Positions 9,581 to 22,121 of a DNA stretch of 64,000 nucleotides are shown piece after piece. The stretch comes from Brassica napus (lineage: Eukaryota > Streptophyta > Magnoliopsida > Brassicales > Brassicaceae): positions 18,245,389 to 18,309,388 of the forward strand of contig NC_063436.1 of the NCBI RefSeq assembly GCF_020379485.1, in the 5' to 3' direction. Numbering within the stretch: the first letter of the stretch is position 1; each line of letters starts with the position of its first letter. The notes under the pieces are model-generated. The model saw only the letters and a list, made by a program, of their open reading frames with translations. It was not told where the DNA came from and ran no database searches. The position numbers and the translations under genes are program-made.

Positions 9581-12304
9581 AAACATAAAATTAATGAGTG
9601 AAAAAATAAAGGCTGTAATATAAACCGCCGTTACTTTTTAAGGTTTTACCATTGCATGGAATTGCTAATGATATGCTGTGGTTTGTAATGTGTGTGGGCG
9701 TTATTGCGACTCAAATCGAGCGTTGTATCAAAGGTTCGTGGTATTGCTATTTTATTTTCTGGAAAATAACTACTTGTGTAAATACAGATTTTGTAATAAA
9801 TTACCCGATTGTTATACGTACGTATTATTCTCGAGTACCTATGAAAAGGTTGTATACCTAACTAGTGTTTTTTTAGGAATATTATATCATCGGAATAACG
9901 ATTACAAAGCTAGGACGACCAAGAAATATAGTTTTCGAAAATATAATACACCAAAATGTAACAGTCAGATCATATATAGCAGTGAACTAAATTATAAACC
10001 GAACCTCTGCTTCGACTTATGAAATTACCTTAGGTAGATACAATCATACAATAGAGCTAGCTACTGCCACCATAATTACTTCGCCCACGACTTAGGAGAT
10101 TACCTTATAGTATACTATTTCTTTTTCATTGCATACATATTACATACAACTTTGATGGAAAAAATATGTTAGAATATCAGTATTGATTAGAAAATTGAGA
10201 TATTTAAAATAGTACTATCCATACACAACTTGACAATGAAGAGAGATTATAAAAAATGGTGTAGTGATGCACCGATGTTAAGAAACTCATCGGTAGTGAC
10301 ATCATTATCATAAACATTTCCATATATCATTCTATTCACTCTATTTCACATTTTGTAATAGTTAATTTAGATATTAATTTTTTTATTTTTTATAATAAGT
10401 TAAATAGAATATAAATATTTTGATTAATATAAAAATTATCCCCAATGGCATAACATAATCAAATCTACAATTTTTATTCCGCAGATTTTAAAACTTTACA
10501 GAGATTAATTATTTTTTGCATCTTCATTATTTTTTTCACTATTTCGTGATATTAAACGATATTTGTCAATCAACATCTATATTGTTGAAATCATAAGGAC
10601 TAAAACATACTTTTCAAAAGTAAATATTAATCTAAAATGTTATAAAAACACATTACAAAATTTTTTGTTAATTACTTTTCTAGAAAAATAAAGCAATTTT
10701 AAAAATATAAAACATTTTATATTTTAAAACACCAACTTTTCTCTAAAATATCTTAGATTATTAATATAGTAAGTATTTATTTCCATCGGTACGATATGTA
10801 TAAAAAAACTCACCAATAATGATGTCATTATCACATAAAAAATTATAAATTAGAAATATCGTGATCTTTTAAACAGATTAAAAGCAACAATATACAGAAA
10901 CAACTTACAAACGAGATAAATTTTGGAACTTAAGAAATATATAATCGTTTGAACGTAAATTACTATAGTTACATAAACTTGATAGTTTTAAGAGGTTTAT
11001 AACTAATTTAGTGATAAAATTCCTCTGGCACCTCATTAATTAAGATGCCAAACATTGTTATATTGTAAATATGTTTCAACTGTAAACTAATCTCATCGTT
11101 TCTCTAAATGTGTCTTACGTGTACATGCATATGATTAAATAAATAATGTAGATTGGTTTAGATGCATGTACCTGAAAGCCTAGTTGATCTAATAAGAATG
11201 AAAGTGGGTCCTTATAATGTTTCAAAGATTGACAGAATCTATTAGTTTCGCGAGATTGTCTATTTGTTTCACTTTCAAGAAAATCATTAGTAATCTAATA
11301 CTGAGCGCATTTATTTGGTCTGATTAATATTTTACTTAATTAACCGAAAATATATAGCATTATAATCTTCTAACTATTTTGCCCATACATCTAATCGAAT
11401 CAAGATTATACCAAATTTGTTGACTGACCTATCATGCTGTACTCAAATTTAAGTCAATATAACCGAAACAATTTTTGTTGCTGTGTGTGCAATCACGCCC
11501 GGTCTATAAATAATTGTGCTTAACATAAATGTAACTTGTCTGCTCAATACTTAATTAGGCTAACCTAAATCTAAAGAGTTTGTGTAATTGTGCTTACCAC
11601 ATAATTAATAAGTTTGTGTGTTCTCTGTATAATTGCTTTTCTCTAAAGTCTCAAACTTTGTCCATTTCTGCCCACTTGGAATGATCTAAAATGATTCGCA
11701 TTTATTTGACTTACAAACAAATAATGTAAATCCGTACGTGCGTATTATATGTAGGATAATGATAATATATTAGTACTTATATGTTATTGTATTTGTCAAT
11801 GTACAATCCATTATGTATATACATTATTAATGTATCCACCCACAACAATACTTTTTTTCGCCAATCATGTAAATTTATTTATTTTAAAATATCTTGGAGG
11901 CATCATTTTCGGTGCTTTGTTTTTATACTAGTCATATATTTAAATCTTAATTATAGTTTATAATTAAAATTGTATTCCCTATTTCACCTTGTAACAATAT
12001 TAACAATACTAGCAATTATTTTTAACAAAAAAAAAATACTAGCAATTATTGCAAACAGTGTATTGGACTACTAGTTCAACACAAAGAATTGGTTCAGTTG
12101 TGTTTCTAATTCGATTTCTGCTAAAATGGATGATTTTCGTTATGTCATAAGGTATTAAAAACGGTTGATCATGGGCTTAGGAGAAGATTACGTTATGGTC
12201 CGAACTCCTCCCAAATAAAAGAATTATAATAGACGTTACAAAAATGTTTGTTGGACTTTTTCAGTTTTCAAAAATTAAACATACAGTGGGCCAAGATCAT
12301 GTCA
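9581..12304. other. Long AT-rich intergenic region
   Basis: The start holds the 3' UTR of the ERF gene. The rest is AT-rich. Around 10270-10310 and 10805-10840 two stretches share AACTCAYC...TGACATCATTATCA-like sequence in the same orientation, perhaps the remains of an old repeat. No ORF with recognisable similarity was seen. Confidence 0.45.
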
Positions 12305-12550
12305 ATGAGAAGAATGAGGGTGTTGAGGCGTTTCCTTGTCAAGTAACGTGAGATCAACAAGCACATGTACCACGACATGTATATGAAAGTGAAGTGTAAC
12401 GTGTTCAAGAACAAGTGTGTGCTTATGGAGAGCATCCACAAGTCCAAGGCTGAGAAGGCAAGAGAGAAAACACTCTCTGGCCAGTTTGAGTCCAAGGGTT
12501 AAGAACAAAGCTAATATGGAAAGAAAGTCTTCCAGAAGAAACTCACTTGC
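12305..12550 (+). pseudogene. RPL19: 60S ribosomal protein L19 (eL19) fragment
   Basis: The frame from 12305 reads MRRMRVLRRFLVK, a stop (TAA where Tyr is expected), [16 protein letters not shown] and on to [15 protein letters not shown]. This is the middle to C-terminal part of eL19. A further frameshift follows near 12497, with KNK and ERK remnants. The N-terminal half is missing and no intact exon remains. The position, between RAP2.3 and the ARR1 region, agrees with RPL19B in the collinear Arabidopsis segment (from memory), so this is probably the decayed ortholog rather than a processed copy. Confidence 0.85.
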
Positions 12551-13259
12551 AGTTAACGTTTGAATTTGAATACATCGGAACAGTGGTTTTTAAAGCTGCA
12601 TGAATGTAATAGAACTATAGAAGGAAAAAAGACTCTGAACCTAGTAACTTGTTTGAAAAGACACACAAAAACTGTGGTTCAGCAAAGTTGGCTGCATCAT
12701 TCTAGTCTTTTGGTTTCTGGTATTTTGATAGCACTTTCGTTCATCTTTCGCCTTCTCAACAGATTCTTTACCATCTGATTCCTTTGTTTCAGACAATGTC
12801 TCTGACTTATCCTGAAACTGAATGGTAAAGACAGACAGGTTATACATCCAATTCCACAAGAAAGAAAAATGATAGCATTTTAGTTAAGTAGATAGTAGGG
12901 GTTATATAAGCGTAGCATTAAGCACAGTGATGGAACATACAGATCAAGAGAGGGCAAATCATCATTACTCAAATACCGTGAAGAATTTGGATAAAGTAGC
13001 TGCAATAGTGGTCTCGTACCATTCTGCACATACAATTGTGGAGTCATACGTTAAGAAAAAAAAAACAAATACTGGAAGAACTCGACATTTTAGTCACATA
13101 TAGCCTAAAGAAATCAAAGACGAGAAGTCTAGATTGAAGAAATGACAAAAGTACAATAACCTCTACCAGATTGAAGAAATGACACTAAGTACATTAAAAC
13201 TCTCAAACTTTATCTCTTAGTGCTTTTCAATATAAACGTACACAAACCTATTCTACAAC
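12551..13259. other. Intergenic DNA between two pseudogene remnants
   Basis: No feature is recognised. It may hold decayed 3' flanks of RPL19 or of the Pumilio-like remnant. Confidence 0.4.
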
Positions 13260-13645
13260 TAGATCCTTTAAGGTGCCTCCAGCTCACGAACAATAATCTG
13301 CAGTGCACAAGGTTGAAGAAGTTTCAGAAGGATCGGAAGACACGTGTATAGAATCCACCAATTTATTATTTGGTTCCGGGAAACCACCTTGGTCACAAGC
13401 TTTTTGTCATCAATGAGAGAAAATACATGCAAGCACACACAGTAGTCAAGGTATTATCTGAAAAACCAATATAAGTCAACAGCCAAGTAGTATAAGTGGC
13501 AAACAAAACTCCAAGAGAAAATAATTAAAGGTCTTTTTACCATACTTCCAAAGTGATCAGTAGCCATCTTTAAAACATGGCTTCTTTGATCATCCTCTTT
13601 CATTGCTTAGATAATCTTCTTTCTCTCCTGCAAAGAATATGATTT
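13260..13645 (-). pseudogene. Probable remnant of an APUM24-type Pumilio/PUF gene
   Basis: On the minus strand three exon-like pieces remain: ERKKII-stop-AMKEDDQRSHVLKMATDHFGSM (about 13640-13550), then VLACIFSLIDDKKLVTK followed by a GT (about 13445-13390), then after a CAG acceptor IIVRELEA with a frameshift into LKDLVV (about 13305-13255). The H-V-L-K-x-A-x-D-H-F-G pattern and the VDDTKLVTK...REL block resemble APUM24/Puf6-type proteins. Arabidopsis APUM24 lies at this place in the collinear segment (from memory). Stops and shifts make it non-functional. The assignment is moderate because only short pieces survive. Confidence 0.5.
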
Positions 13646-14301
13646 AGAACGTTATACATGGAAACTCCACCTTCAGTTCCTTAAACTAAATGTCACAATA
13701 GATGTCACACATGGAATCTGTTTATAAAGATTGTTTCAATATTTACAATAATATCTCAAACTACAGACGCAACCATTCAAACACAAAGCGTGAAGAGTGA
13801 ATCACTTGTTGTATTGTGAGCTGACGACTAGAAGAAAAATGATTAACTAATACAACAAACAATTATAGAATGTACCTTAGCAGCTCCCCTGTTTGAACTT
13901 GGCCAGAAATTAAAATACAATCTAATAGACCGAGAAAATTTAACTTGTAAAAATCTAAAAGAAAAAGGATCTAAACTGAAAATAAATAAATGTAGAGAAA
14001 GAAGAAAAGTCAAAGGCATCTGAAGTCCTCATTTACAAAGAAGAAAATGTAATTTGTACCCACCATTTTCTTCTGTTCACATTTCAATTGTAAGATTTGC
14101 TTTACTTCGTTGACAAAAAAAAAAAAAAAATTAGCTTTACTTTATTTTCTTTTCTTTTTTTGCATAAAACTAACTTTATTTTCTTTCGTTAAAATAACCG
14201 ATGAATGGAGACAAAACCATGTTTTCTTCAACTTCTTAATTAAGTCTCACCTCACCAACCCTCTCTCTCTCTCTTTCTACACTTGTGAGTCGGTGGTGGA
14301 G
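13646..14301. other. Intergenic DNA and duplicated ARR1 promoter/5' UTR
   Basis: From about 13950 onward the sequence resembles the region upstream of the full ARR1 gene (about 26390-26760): shared AATAAATAAATG...TGTAGAGAAA, CATTTACAAA, then CATGTYTTCTTCAACTTC and a CTCTCTCT leader. The leader runs straight into CGGTGGTGGAGATG. About 130 bases holding the normal ARR1 start codon are missing. Confidence 0.6.
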
Positions 14302-15071
14302 ATGTTTTCGTCGGGTCTTCGAGTTCTAGTGGTTGATGATGACCCGACTTGTCTTGCAATCTTAGAGAGGATGCTCAGGGCTTGTAGTTACGAAGGTTCG
14401 AATATCAAAGAAGATCTTTTTCGGTTTAGTAATTTTGTGGAGATGCTGTTGACTTTGACTTGAGTTTGGTTTTTGACTGTCGATTCAAAGAGAGATCCTT
14501 GTTAGTTAGTTAGTTAGTTAGTTAGGTAGTTAGTTAGTTAGTTAGTACTCAGAGACTCAAAACAGTTCTGTCTTAATTTCATTTGATGAATCTCTCTTTG
14601 TTTTCAGTAACGAAATGCAACAGAGCAGAGATGGCATTGTCTCTGCTCCGGAAGAACAAACATGGATTCGATATAGTCATCAGCGACGTTCACATGCCTG
14701 ACATGGACGGCTTCAAGCTCCTTGAACACGTCGGTCTTGAGATGGACTTGCCTGTTATCAGTACGTGTTGTTATATATCTCTGTTTTAAGTTTGAATCTT
14801 TTTGTTCTAACAAAGATCTATTTTTTTTGTGAAATTTGTTTTTAACGCAGTGATGTCTGCGGATAATTCAAAGAGTGTGGTTCTAACGGGAGTAACGCAC
14901 GGTGCGGTTGATTATCTTATCAAACCTGTGCGCATAGAGGCACTTCAGAACATATGGCAGCACGTGGTTCGGAAGAGGAGGAGCGTACCTGAACATTCTG
15001 ACGGGGAAGATGCAGCGGATGACAACTCTTCCTCTGTTAATGGAGGGAAGAAGTGGAGGAGCATGTTATGA
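14302..15071 (+). CDS. Receiver-domain-only duplicate of type-B response regulator ARR1
   Basis: Three exons (14302-14395, 14608-14760, 14851-15071) give 155 aa, with junctions identical in position to ARR1 exons 1-3. The receiver domain is complete: acidic triad D12-D14, phospho-acceptor D58 in ISDVHMPD and K107 in YLIKPVR. The normal start codon is deleted, so translation would begin at the internal Met equivalent to ARR1 residue 26. After a short acidic tail the frame ends (KKWRSML, stop), and no GARP/Myb DNA-binding or activation region follows. If expressed it would resemble a type-A or type-C regulator and might compete for phosphotransfer from AHP proteins (inference). The exons hold no internal stop or frameshift. 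It could still be an unexpressed partial copy. Confidence 0.75.
14497..14543 (+). repeat. TTAG tetranucleotide microsatellite in intron 1 of the ARR1 duplicate
   Basis: About eleven near-perfect GTTA units are seen. The full ARR1 gene has a shorter version at about 27136-27160 in the same intron, so the array was inherited by duplication and expanded here. Confidence 0.9.
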
Positions 15072-18000
15072 ACAAAAACTCTAGATTGCTCGATAAGAAC
15101 ACACGCAGTAGTATCTGGTGATTCTCTCCACAATACAATGTATCTGTCACACTTTTAAGCGAATCAATCAATAAACTCTCTTCAAGTTCTGACCATGGAA
15201 GACTCTCTTTCTTTTCAAGTCTTTGTTTCTTTCATATCTGCTCTCTGTCTCTTCTTCATTCTTCTTATCTTTACTCTTTTTAAACCCTAATAAGTTAATA
15301 ACACACATATATATCAATGTATTTTGATTTTATATACTCTACCATATCTCATGGAAGATGGGAGGGGACATATTCGCCATTTTGAATCTGTATAGACTAT
15401 TTTGACGTTTCCTCTTTTTTTTTAATACAAACTAGATTTTGATCCGGGATTTGAAAGCGCAGAATCGTTTCTTTTTAAAATTTCATTTAAATTAATAAAT
15501 ATTTGTCGAATCTATATTTTAATAGATTTTTTTTATTTGTTTATAGTCAATTTTTATAATATTGTCTTCTTTATTTTTTTAATTATTATTAAAATAAAAA
15601 ATTTTGTCCTATATTATCCTACGTAAATCATGTTGGTTTGTTCGAAGGTGTGGGTTTGAATATAAAATCGGTGTTGCCTATTTCTAATATTGATCGGATT
15701 CAAAGCGATGTGTTAGGTTTTAGGATAAACTTGGAGAGAAAGTTGGAGATCTTCTCTTTAAAATCGAATCTCTCTATATTATTTTAAGCTTAGTTTTTGG
15801 AAAGTTCAGTTACCATGTCAAAGAGTTAAAATATTTTTCTGCGTGTTCTTCAAGTTGGAGGATCTTCTTTTTATTTGATTTGATTTTGTAAATCTTTGAG
15901 TACGAAATGGGATTTAAAACTACTTAATGAGCTTAAAAAACGAAAATGTAAGTAGCAAATTGGTTGCGCTTTTCATTTTTGAAAAATATTTAAAACAATT
16001 AAAAAAACAATTGAAAAAGAGAATGGAATGTTTTGTAATTAATAGGAAAATTCAGGGGCAAATTCATAAGAAGGATTCTGCTTTAATAGTATAGATTTCA
16101 CTAAAAAATTTCAAATCCACTGGGTCAATCGTGGGCTTCGCTTTTAGTCTGCTTCTTAATGTGTGATCAAGAAAATGGACTACATCAACAGCAAAAACAT
16201 TGGTAGTTTGATATAATATGGATTAGAGAGTTTGTTCAACTAGACGGTATGGAAATGCTTGCAACACACGTTTCTAAACAAGATCAACATTTATGTTTTG
16301 CTGTTTCTCCTTTCTTATAGTGAATGAAGTAGTAATTTTAAAAAGGATGATACATATTTACAACTTCAGGGTAATGTAATAATATGTAATGTAATAATTT
16401 CTGGTGTGATTTAACTGATGATTATGTAATGTAATAATTTCTTTTAATCTACAGGTAAAACAAAGTTGATGGGTCACTAGAGACGCAAATAACTGGTTTA
16501 GCAATTAGCATTCTCTATCAATATCATCGCGGCCTCGCCTCTTCATGGGGCCGATGCTCTATATGCAAAAAAAGAAAGAAAGATGCTATTGAAGCTTTTC
16601 CGCGCGGAACTTAAGTTTTAAAAGGAAACATACTTAAGCTCGACTACATATATCATCCCTTTTAAACATAAGTATATATGTCTGACCTTGGAACTTATGT
16701 TTCAGGTTAAAAGGAATGAATATGGAATGGAACGTTTAACATTGTATTTTTAAATAAAAAGTATTGTGGTTTGAAACGGGCTCAACCTTTATATTTCAGG
16801 TAAACATATTATTGCACGCTTTTAGCTGTCATCATTGTTAAAGTGACGACTGATGAGCATTAGTTAGCATGCAATTGGAGCATTGATTACTGATTAGTGC
16901 TTGTTAAAAAAGTAGTCCAACTGTTTTTAATCTCTTTTCAAATATCACAGTTTTCATAGAATCCTGTAATTATCATGGAGATGGCCGTAATCAATGGCTA
17001 GTACGTAAGGAAAATCATAAATTATTCTCGCATGTCGTCTTGAAACAATATTGTGTTCCAATTAACACGAGTAGTAGAGTACTCTACGCATATAGAACAA
17101 AATAGTTTGAGAAAGAAGGTAAGTGTGAAAACTAAGGAGTGGGGCCTCTGCCGCAACCACAAAAGGGATCCAAAGAAATTCACAACAGAGTCTATATCTC
17201 AACATATCTAAGCTGATCTATCAACCCCCTTCTCCGATACAAGGAACTATACGTCGTTTTTTTGGCAAGAAGTTAGTAAAGACTGTTTTATTGTATGTTA
17301 GAATATCGTAGTCATCTTTACTCAAAACAGTTGAGCTGACTATCGTGTTGGTTTAGAGTTAGTTTGGTTCACCAAATTATATTTGTTTCGGTCATGTGTC
17401 AAACATCTTTAGACTGAATAACGGATATCCATTTTCTTTTATTTCAACATTTTAAACAAGAAGAATACTCCACATATTTATTCCAGAGAGGAGTCCGGGC
17501 ATTATTACTACAGAAGTCCTCTGGTTATGAATATAAGTGTTTATGCTGGTGTTGTTTGCGCAGCCTTTTCACAAACGGTTTTAAAACTGTTTAATTAGTC
17601 TATGCAATGGATGAGTTTAATAGAGTGAAGCCGTGGGTGGACAAGTCGTGGGAGATATTACGTCCAACAGGGCAAAATGATGATAAATAAATAAATTGAT
17701 TATATTGTTATATAAAATACAAATTCATAATGAGTAGTTAAATAGCTCTCTGAACTTATTGATCAAGGGAAATCACATAGCATAATTATAGTGACACACG
17801 ACTAAAACTAAAATATAATCATTTTGTTTCTTAGATATTGACATAATTATAACCCGACATAAGTATATGACCCGCTCCGTTTCATAAGATTCCAACAAAT
17901 ATGAAAGAGACCATGTAACTAATTATAATTGATACCTTATACGAATATGATGAAGAAGCTATATATTGAGCTTCAACTTCTTAAATCTACGTGGTTTAAT

Positions 18001-19896
18001 TTGTACATACTAAAATAGCGTAAACGTCAAGGCCATTAATCCCGACACATGAAGATTCTCTATACGTTTTAGGTAACTAATAAGCTATTACATAGGTAAT
18101 ATCAATTCAAATCAGTTAAGAAAATAAAATAATACTAACATACTGTTCGTGATATCTATTCACAATGCATATTGACTATAATCATTACCCTATCTTCAAT
18201 GAGATGTCATAGTCAACAAAAAATCAAATCATATCTTAGTAATTTCAACAATCATATGCACTTAGTTGAATTCTCCACATTAATTTGGTCTGCCCATCGA
18301 TTTTTGTTTGCTCAAAATAATAATGATAAGTGTATTTGATATTGCGCAAATGTATCAAAAATAAATTAGAAATAGGTGTGAAAATCAAATGTGTGAAAGC
18401 AGCATTAGCATATGTGGTTATGGTCTTATGGAAAATGTTCTGTCAAAAAGCCAGGCTGGCATTTCCCATCCGATGATTGCTTGTGGGTCCCGTTTTCTTC
18501 ACTGTCTAAAGCACATGTGCTACTGCTTATGTGTCCTCTTTACATCTACACTCAATCGTACTAATTTGTTTTTAATAAACCTAAATGTTCTTCTTTTATG
18601 TACAAAACAAGATTGATTAGTCTGTAAGCCCACATCATCATGTTTACGAAATTAATAATTAGTAGACGAAAATAAATAAATATATACTTCAATAGTACTT
18701 GCTTGATTTGCTTGTGTATATTCTTACATACTCCGCATGAGCAATCTTTGAAAAGTTAGATTAATGAGTTCTCGTTGCACCAAAAAAAATAAGAGTTCTC
18801 TTATTATGTTATAAAACTATATAGTATATACTACTATTATACTAACCCCTCTACCAAATTATATACTATTAATTACTCATTTTCTATATAGTAAATCCAA
18901 ACGGCTGCTTGCTCCAATCAAAGCAAAGCAGACCACATGAACTCCATCTGTCATTTTACACATCATATTCTACTTCTCTTCTCTTGTCTCTCTCTATCTA
19001 CTGATTAAATCCTCTAATCTTAGAGATAGTTTTCAAAAGTTAATTTTAGTTGTTTTTATAACCAGTTAATGGTGATTTTATACTTAAATAAATAACCCTG
19101 TAATCAGTATTTTAATTTCATAGCATTTTATGATTTGTATAGCCACTAGCACATAGCAATATCGAGACAAACCAGTAATGGTACATATTCAATTGTACTA
19201 ACTATTCTTAATTTTTTCAACTAGATTTAGACTTATAGCTATATTCAAATTGTAGAATAGTCGTGTCGGCAAGATATGCTGGTCCAGTCGTTCAAGACAA
19301 AAATTTAGATTATGAATTTGCACAAGTAATTAGTTAAATTATATTTATATTATAACAAGTAGGATTACCAGTTGATAGACGAAAAGAGATGCGAGCCAAA
19401 TTCACGTGTAAACATAATATAAAGAAAATTTTATTAAAAATTTGGATCACTGAAGGAACAAGCATATGGATTACTTACTGATAAGTGATAAACTCTCCTG
19501 TAGACGATTTAATTAGCTTCTTCATCGGTTAAATTAAGCTATCAGAGGTGTCTTTAGATCAGTTAAGCTATTAGCAGTGATTACTCATGTGTATGTCTCA
19601 CTAATTAATTTTGTTTAGGGAGAGTATGCTGAATTGTCGCTCCAAGATCTGAGTGAATTATATAATGTATGGTCCTTTAATGTTAAAATTAATGTTTGAA
19701 TATTCGGATCAAAACAAAATCAGTAACAGTAATGATTATTATTAATAGGATTGATTTGATAGCAATTCCAACAAACAGTGCGTTAAACAAATAATAACAC
19801 ATGTATTTGCCATCTGACTCTCTTGCTTCCTCTTATTCTCTTCATCTCTGTCCTCACGACGATTCTCCTTCCTCAGGAACTTAAGTTTCTGAGTTC
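15072..19896. other. Intergenic region containing one Helitron
   Basis: No protein gene is recognised in 4.8 kb. A non-autonomous Helitron occupies 15432-16095 (listed separately). The last few hundred bases should contain the promoter and 5' UTR of the GH28 gene. The rest is AT-rich with no obvious repeats. Confidence 0.5.
15432..16095 (-). mobile_element. Non-autonomous Helitron, 664 bp
   Basis: Read on the minus strand it starts TCTATACTATTAAAGCAGA and ends GATCAAAATCTAG, and sits between A and T of the host. These are the canonical crucifer Helitron ends (5' TC, 3' CTRR, insertion between A and T). A GC-rich imperfect hairpin region precedes the 3' end. It has no Rep/helicase coding sequence. 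Confidence 0.8.
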
Positions 19897-22121
19897 ATGA
19901 AGATTCCAGTAAGTACGTTTCTCCCTTTTTATTCAGTCCTTTTTGTTTTAATTGCTCTCTGCAATTCCAAAGTATGAAATTTTGTAGATGAATCTCTTAT
20001 GTGTTCTAGTTTTAAGTCTATGATTCTCTCACTTGCTTCTGCTGTTTGTTCCAACTCTTGCAACATCAGCTCTGTGTTATTCGTTTGAGATTGGGACATC
20101 TCTCAGCAGAGCCAAATCTAGCAATCACTCTTAGATTTTCGATTTTTTCCTCTGTTTTGTACTTACGTGTTCTGTTTCTACCTTCTTGGATGTTCACATC
20201 AGTTTTTGTCTGAATGAAAAAATCATAGGAGATTTTCAGATAGAATTTTAGTTTTCGGAAATTCCTATGTTGACATCAAGAAAGGAAGAGAGAGTTCATG
20301 TTCTTTATTAGAAATCAAACTCAATTTTCAGGAATTTTTTTTTTTTTTTTGTAATGCAGGTGGCATTGGTGTGGCTACTGGCATTCACCAATGTATTATT
20401 GATCAGAGGAGAAAGCAATGATGCCACCATATGCAAGGATCATTTCATGTTAGACCCTAGACCGCACAGCGTTTCCATCCTTGAGTTTGGAGCCGTTGGA
20501 GACGGCAAGTATCTGAACACGCTTGCTTTCCAGAACGCTATTTTCTACCTCAAGTCCTTTGCCGATAAAGGCGGTGCTCAGCTTTATGTTCCACCAGGGA
20601 AATGGCTCACGGGAAGCTTCAATCTCACCAGCCATCTCACTCTCTTCTTGGAGAAAGGAGCAACTATTCTTGCTTCGCCGGTATGATACTGGTTTAAAGT
20701 TTCTTTTGTATATAGCCTTTGGTTAATATGGTAACATTGTTGTTTCTCTTTAACGTGGCTAGGACCAATCGCACTGGGACACTGTCAGTTCTCTACCGTC
20801 ATATGGTCGTGGAAAGAGGTACAGAAGTTTGATCAACGGAGACAATCTACTAGACGTAGTCATCACCGGTAAATAACAAATAAGTCCACACCATCATGAC
20901 CACCTGACGCTATTGAGACTTGAACTTTTATATATATGGCAGGTGATAACGGGACATTTGATGGTCAGGGTGCAGTTTGGTGGGAGTGGTTTGAGTCGGG
21001 AACCTTGAACTATAGCCGACCTCATATCATCGAATTAGTCTCATCCAAAAACATCCTTATATCCAATCTAACCTTCTTGAACGCACCTTCTGTCAACATT
21101 CACCCTGTTTATTGCAGTCATGTTCATATCCGAAAAGTTTTGATCGAAACAACCGTTGATTCTCCGTACGTTCTTGGAGTTGTCCCAGGTACAAAACCAT
21201 TTCGTCATGTTTTAACGTAGCGTTATAGTTCGTAAGCTAACCAAACGCGGCCTAGAGCATAGGAAAAAAAACTGTTTGGGTATTTCGATTTTATACGATA
21301 ATTTTAGTTGTATATATAGGTCATTATGAAACATTTTTATGAAGAATAAGGATTCAAAAGTTTATATATCTGAGCTTATGACATTATGGAAAATTTTTAA
21401 AATGTCAAACCGGCACTAAATAATTTCTTTAATGTTTTTTTTGTGTGTAGATTCTTCGGACAATGTTTGCATTGAGGACTCAACCATCAACGTTGGCCAC
21501 GACACGATCTCTCTCAAAAGTGGTTGGGACCAATACGGCATAAACTACAACCGTCCAACCACCAACGTCCACCTTCGTAACCTCAGCTTAAAATCTCCCA
21601 CCGGCGCCGGCATCTCCTTCGGGAGCGAGATGTCAGGAGGAATCTCCGACGTCACCGTGGAGCTTCTCACCATCCAAAGCTCACACGTAGGCGTCGCCTT
21701 CAGAACCACCAGAGGCAGAGGAGGGTATATACGTAATATCACAATCTCTGACGTCATTCTCTCCCGTGTAGACACAGCCATCGTAGCAGACGGACACACC
21801 GGGTCCCATGCGGATGATAAGTACGACCGGGACGCGCTCCCAGTCGTGACACGTGTCCTCATGAGGAATTTCACCGGAGAAGGTATAGGGTTGGCCGGGA
21901 AGTTCACCGGGATAGGAGAGTCTCCGTTCACGTCGATATGTCTCTCGGATATTCATTTACAAACGAGTTCAGAATCTTGGGTCTGCTCTAACGTCTCTGG
22001 ATTCTCGGACGACGTATCGCCTGAGCCTTGTCAAGAGCTCATGAGTTCTCCCTCGTCTTGTTTCGCCGGTGGTGGGATATACGGTGTGGATACGGCGGCT
22101 CGGGGCTACTACAGTTGGTAA
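19897..22121 (+). CDS. GH28 family pectin lyase-fold (polygalacturonase-like) protein, secreted
   Basis: Five exons (19897-19908, 20360-20680, 20763-20868, 20943-21188, 21451-22121) encode 451 aa. The first exon is only four codons (MKIP) and splices onto VALVWLLAFTNVLLIRGES, completing a signal peptide. Using the ATG at 20354 instead would place the start inside an acceptor (ATGCAG). The GH28 beta-helix signature is clear: FGAVGDGKYLNT, GDNGTFDGQG, PDSSDNVCIEDSTI, GHDTISLKSG, GAGISFGSEMSGG and AFRTTRGRGG. The usual NTDG catalytic motif is replaced (SPYVLGVVPDSS around residue 229), the DD pair is GHD (246) and the GHG motif is GAG, while R313 remains. I recall the same divergence in Arabidopsis At3g16850. 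The protein is likely apoplastic. Its enzyme activity is uncertain. Confidence 0.9.

Noticed and set aside
10240..10845. Two ACATCATTATCA-containing blocks as ends of a transposon
   Set aside because: They are in direct rather than inverted orientation and no flanking duplication is visible.
18389..18616. 75-codon ORF in the long intergenic region
   Set aside because: No recognisable domain, no splice partners, and AT-rich surroundings on both sides.
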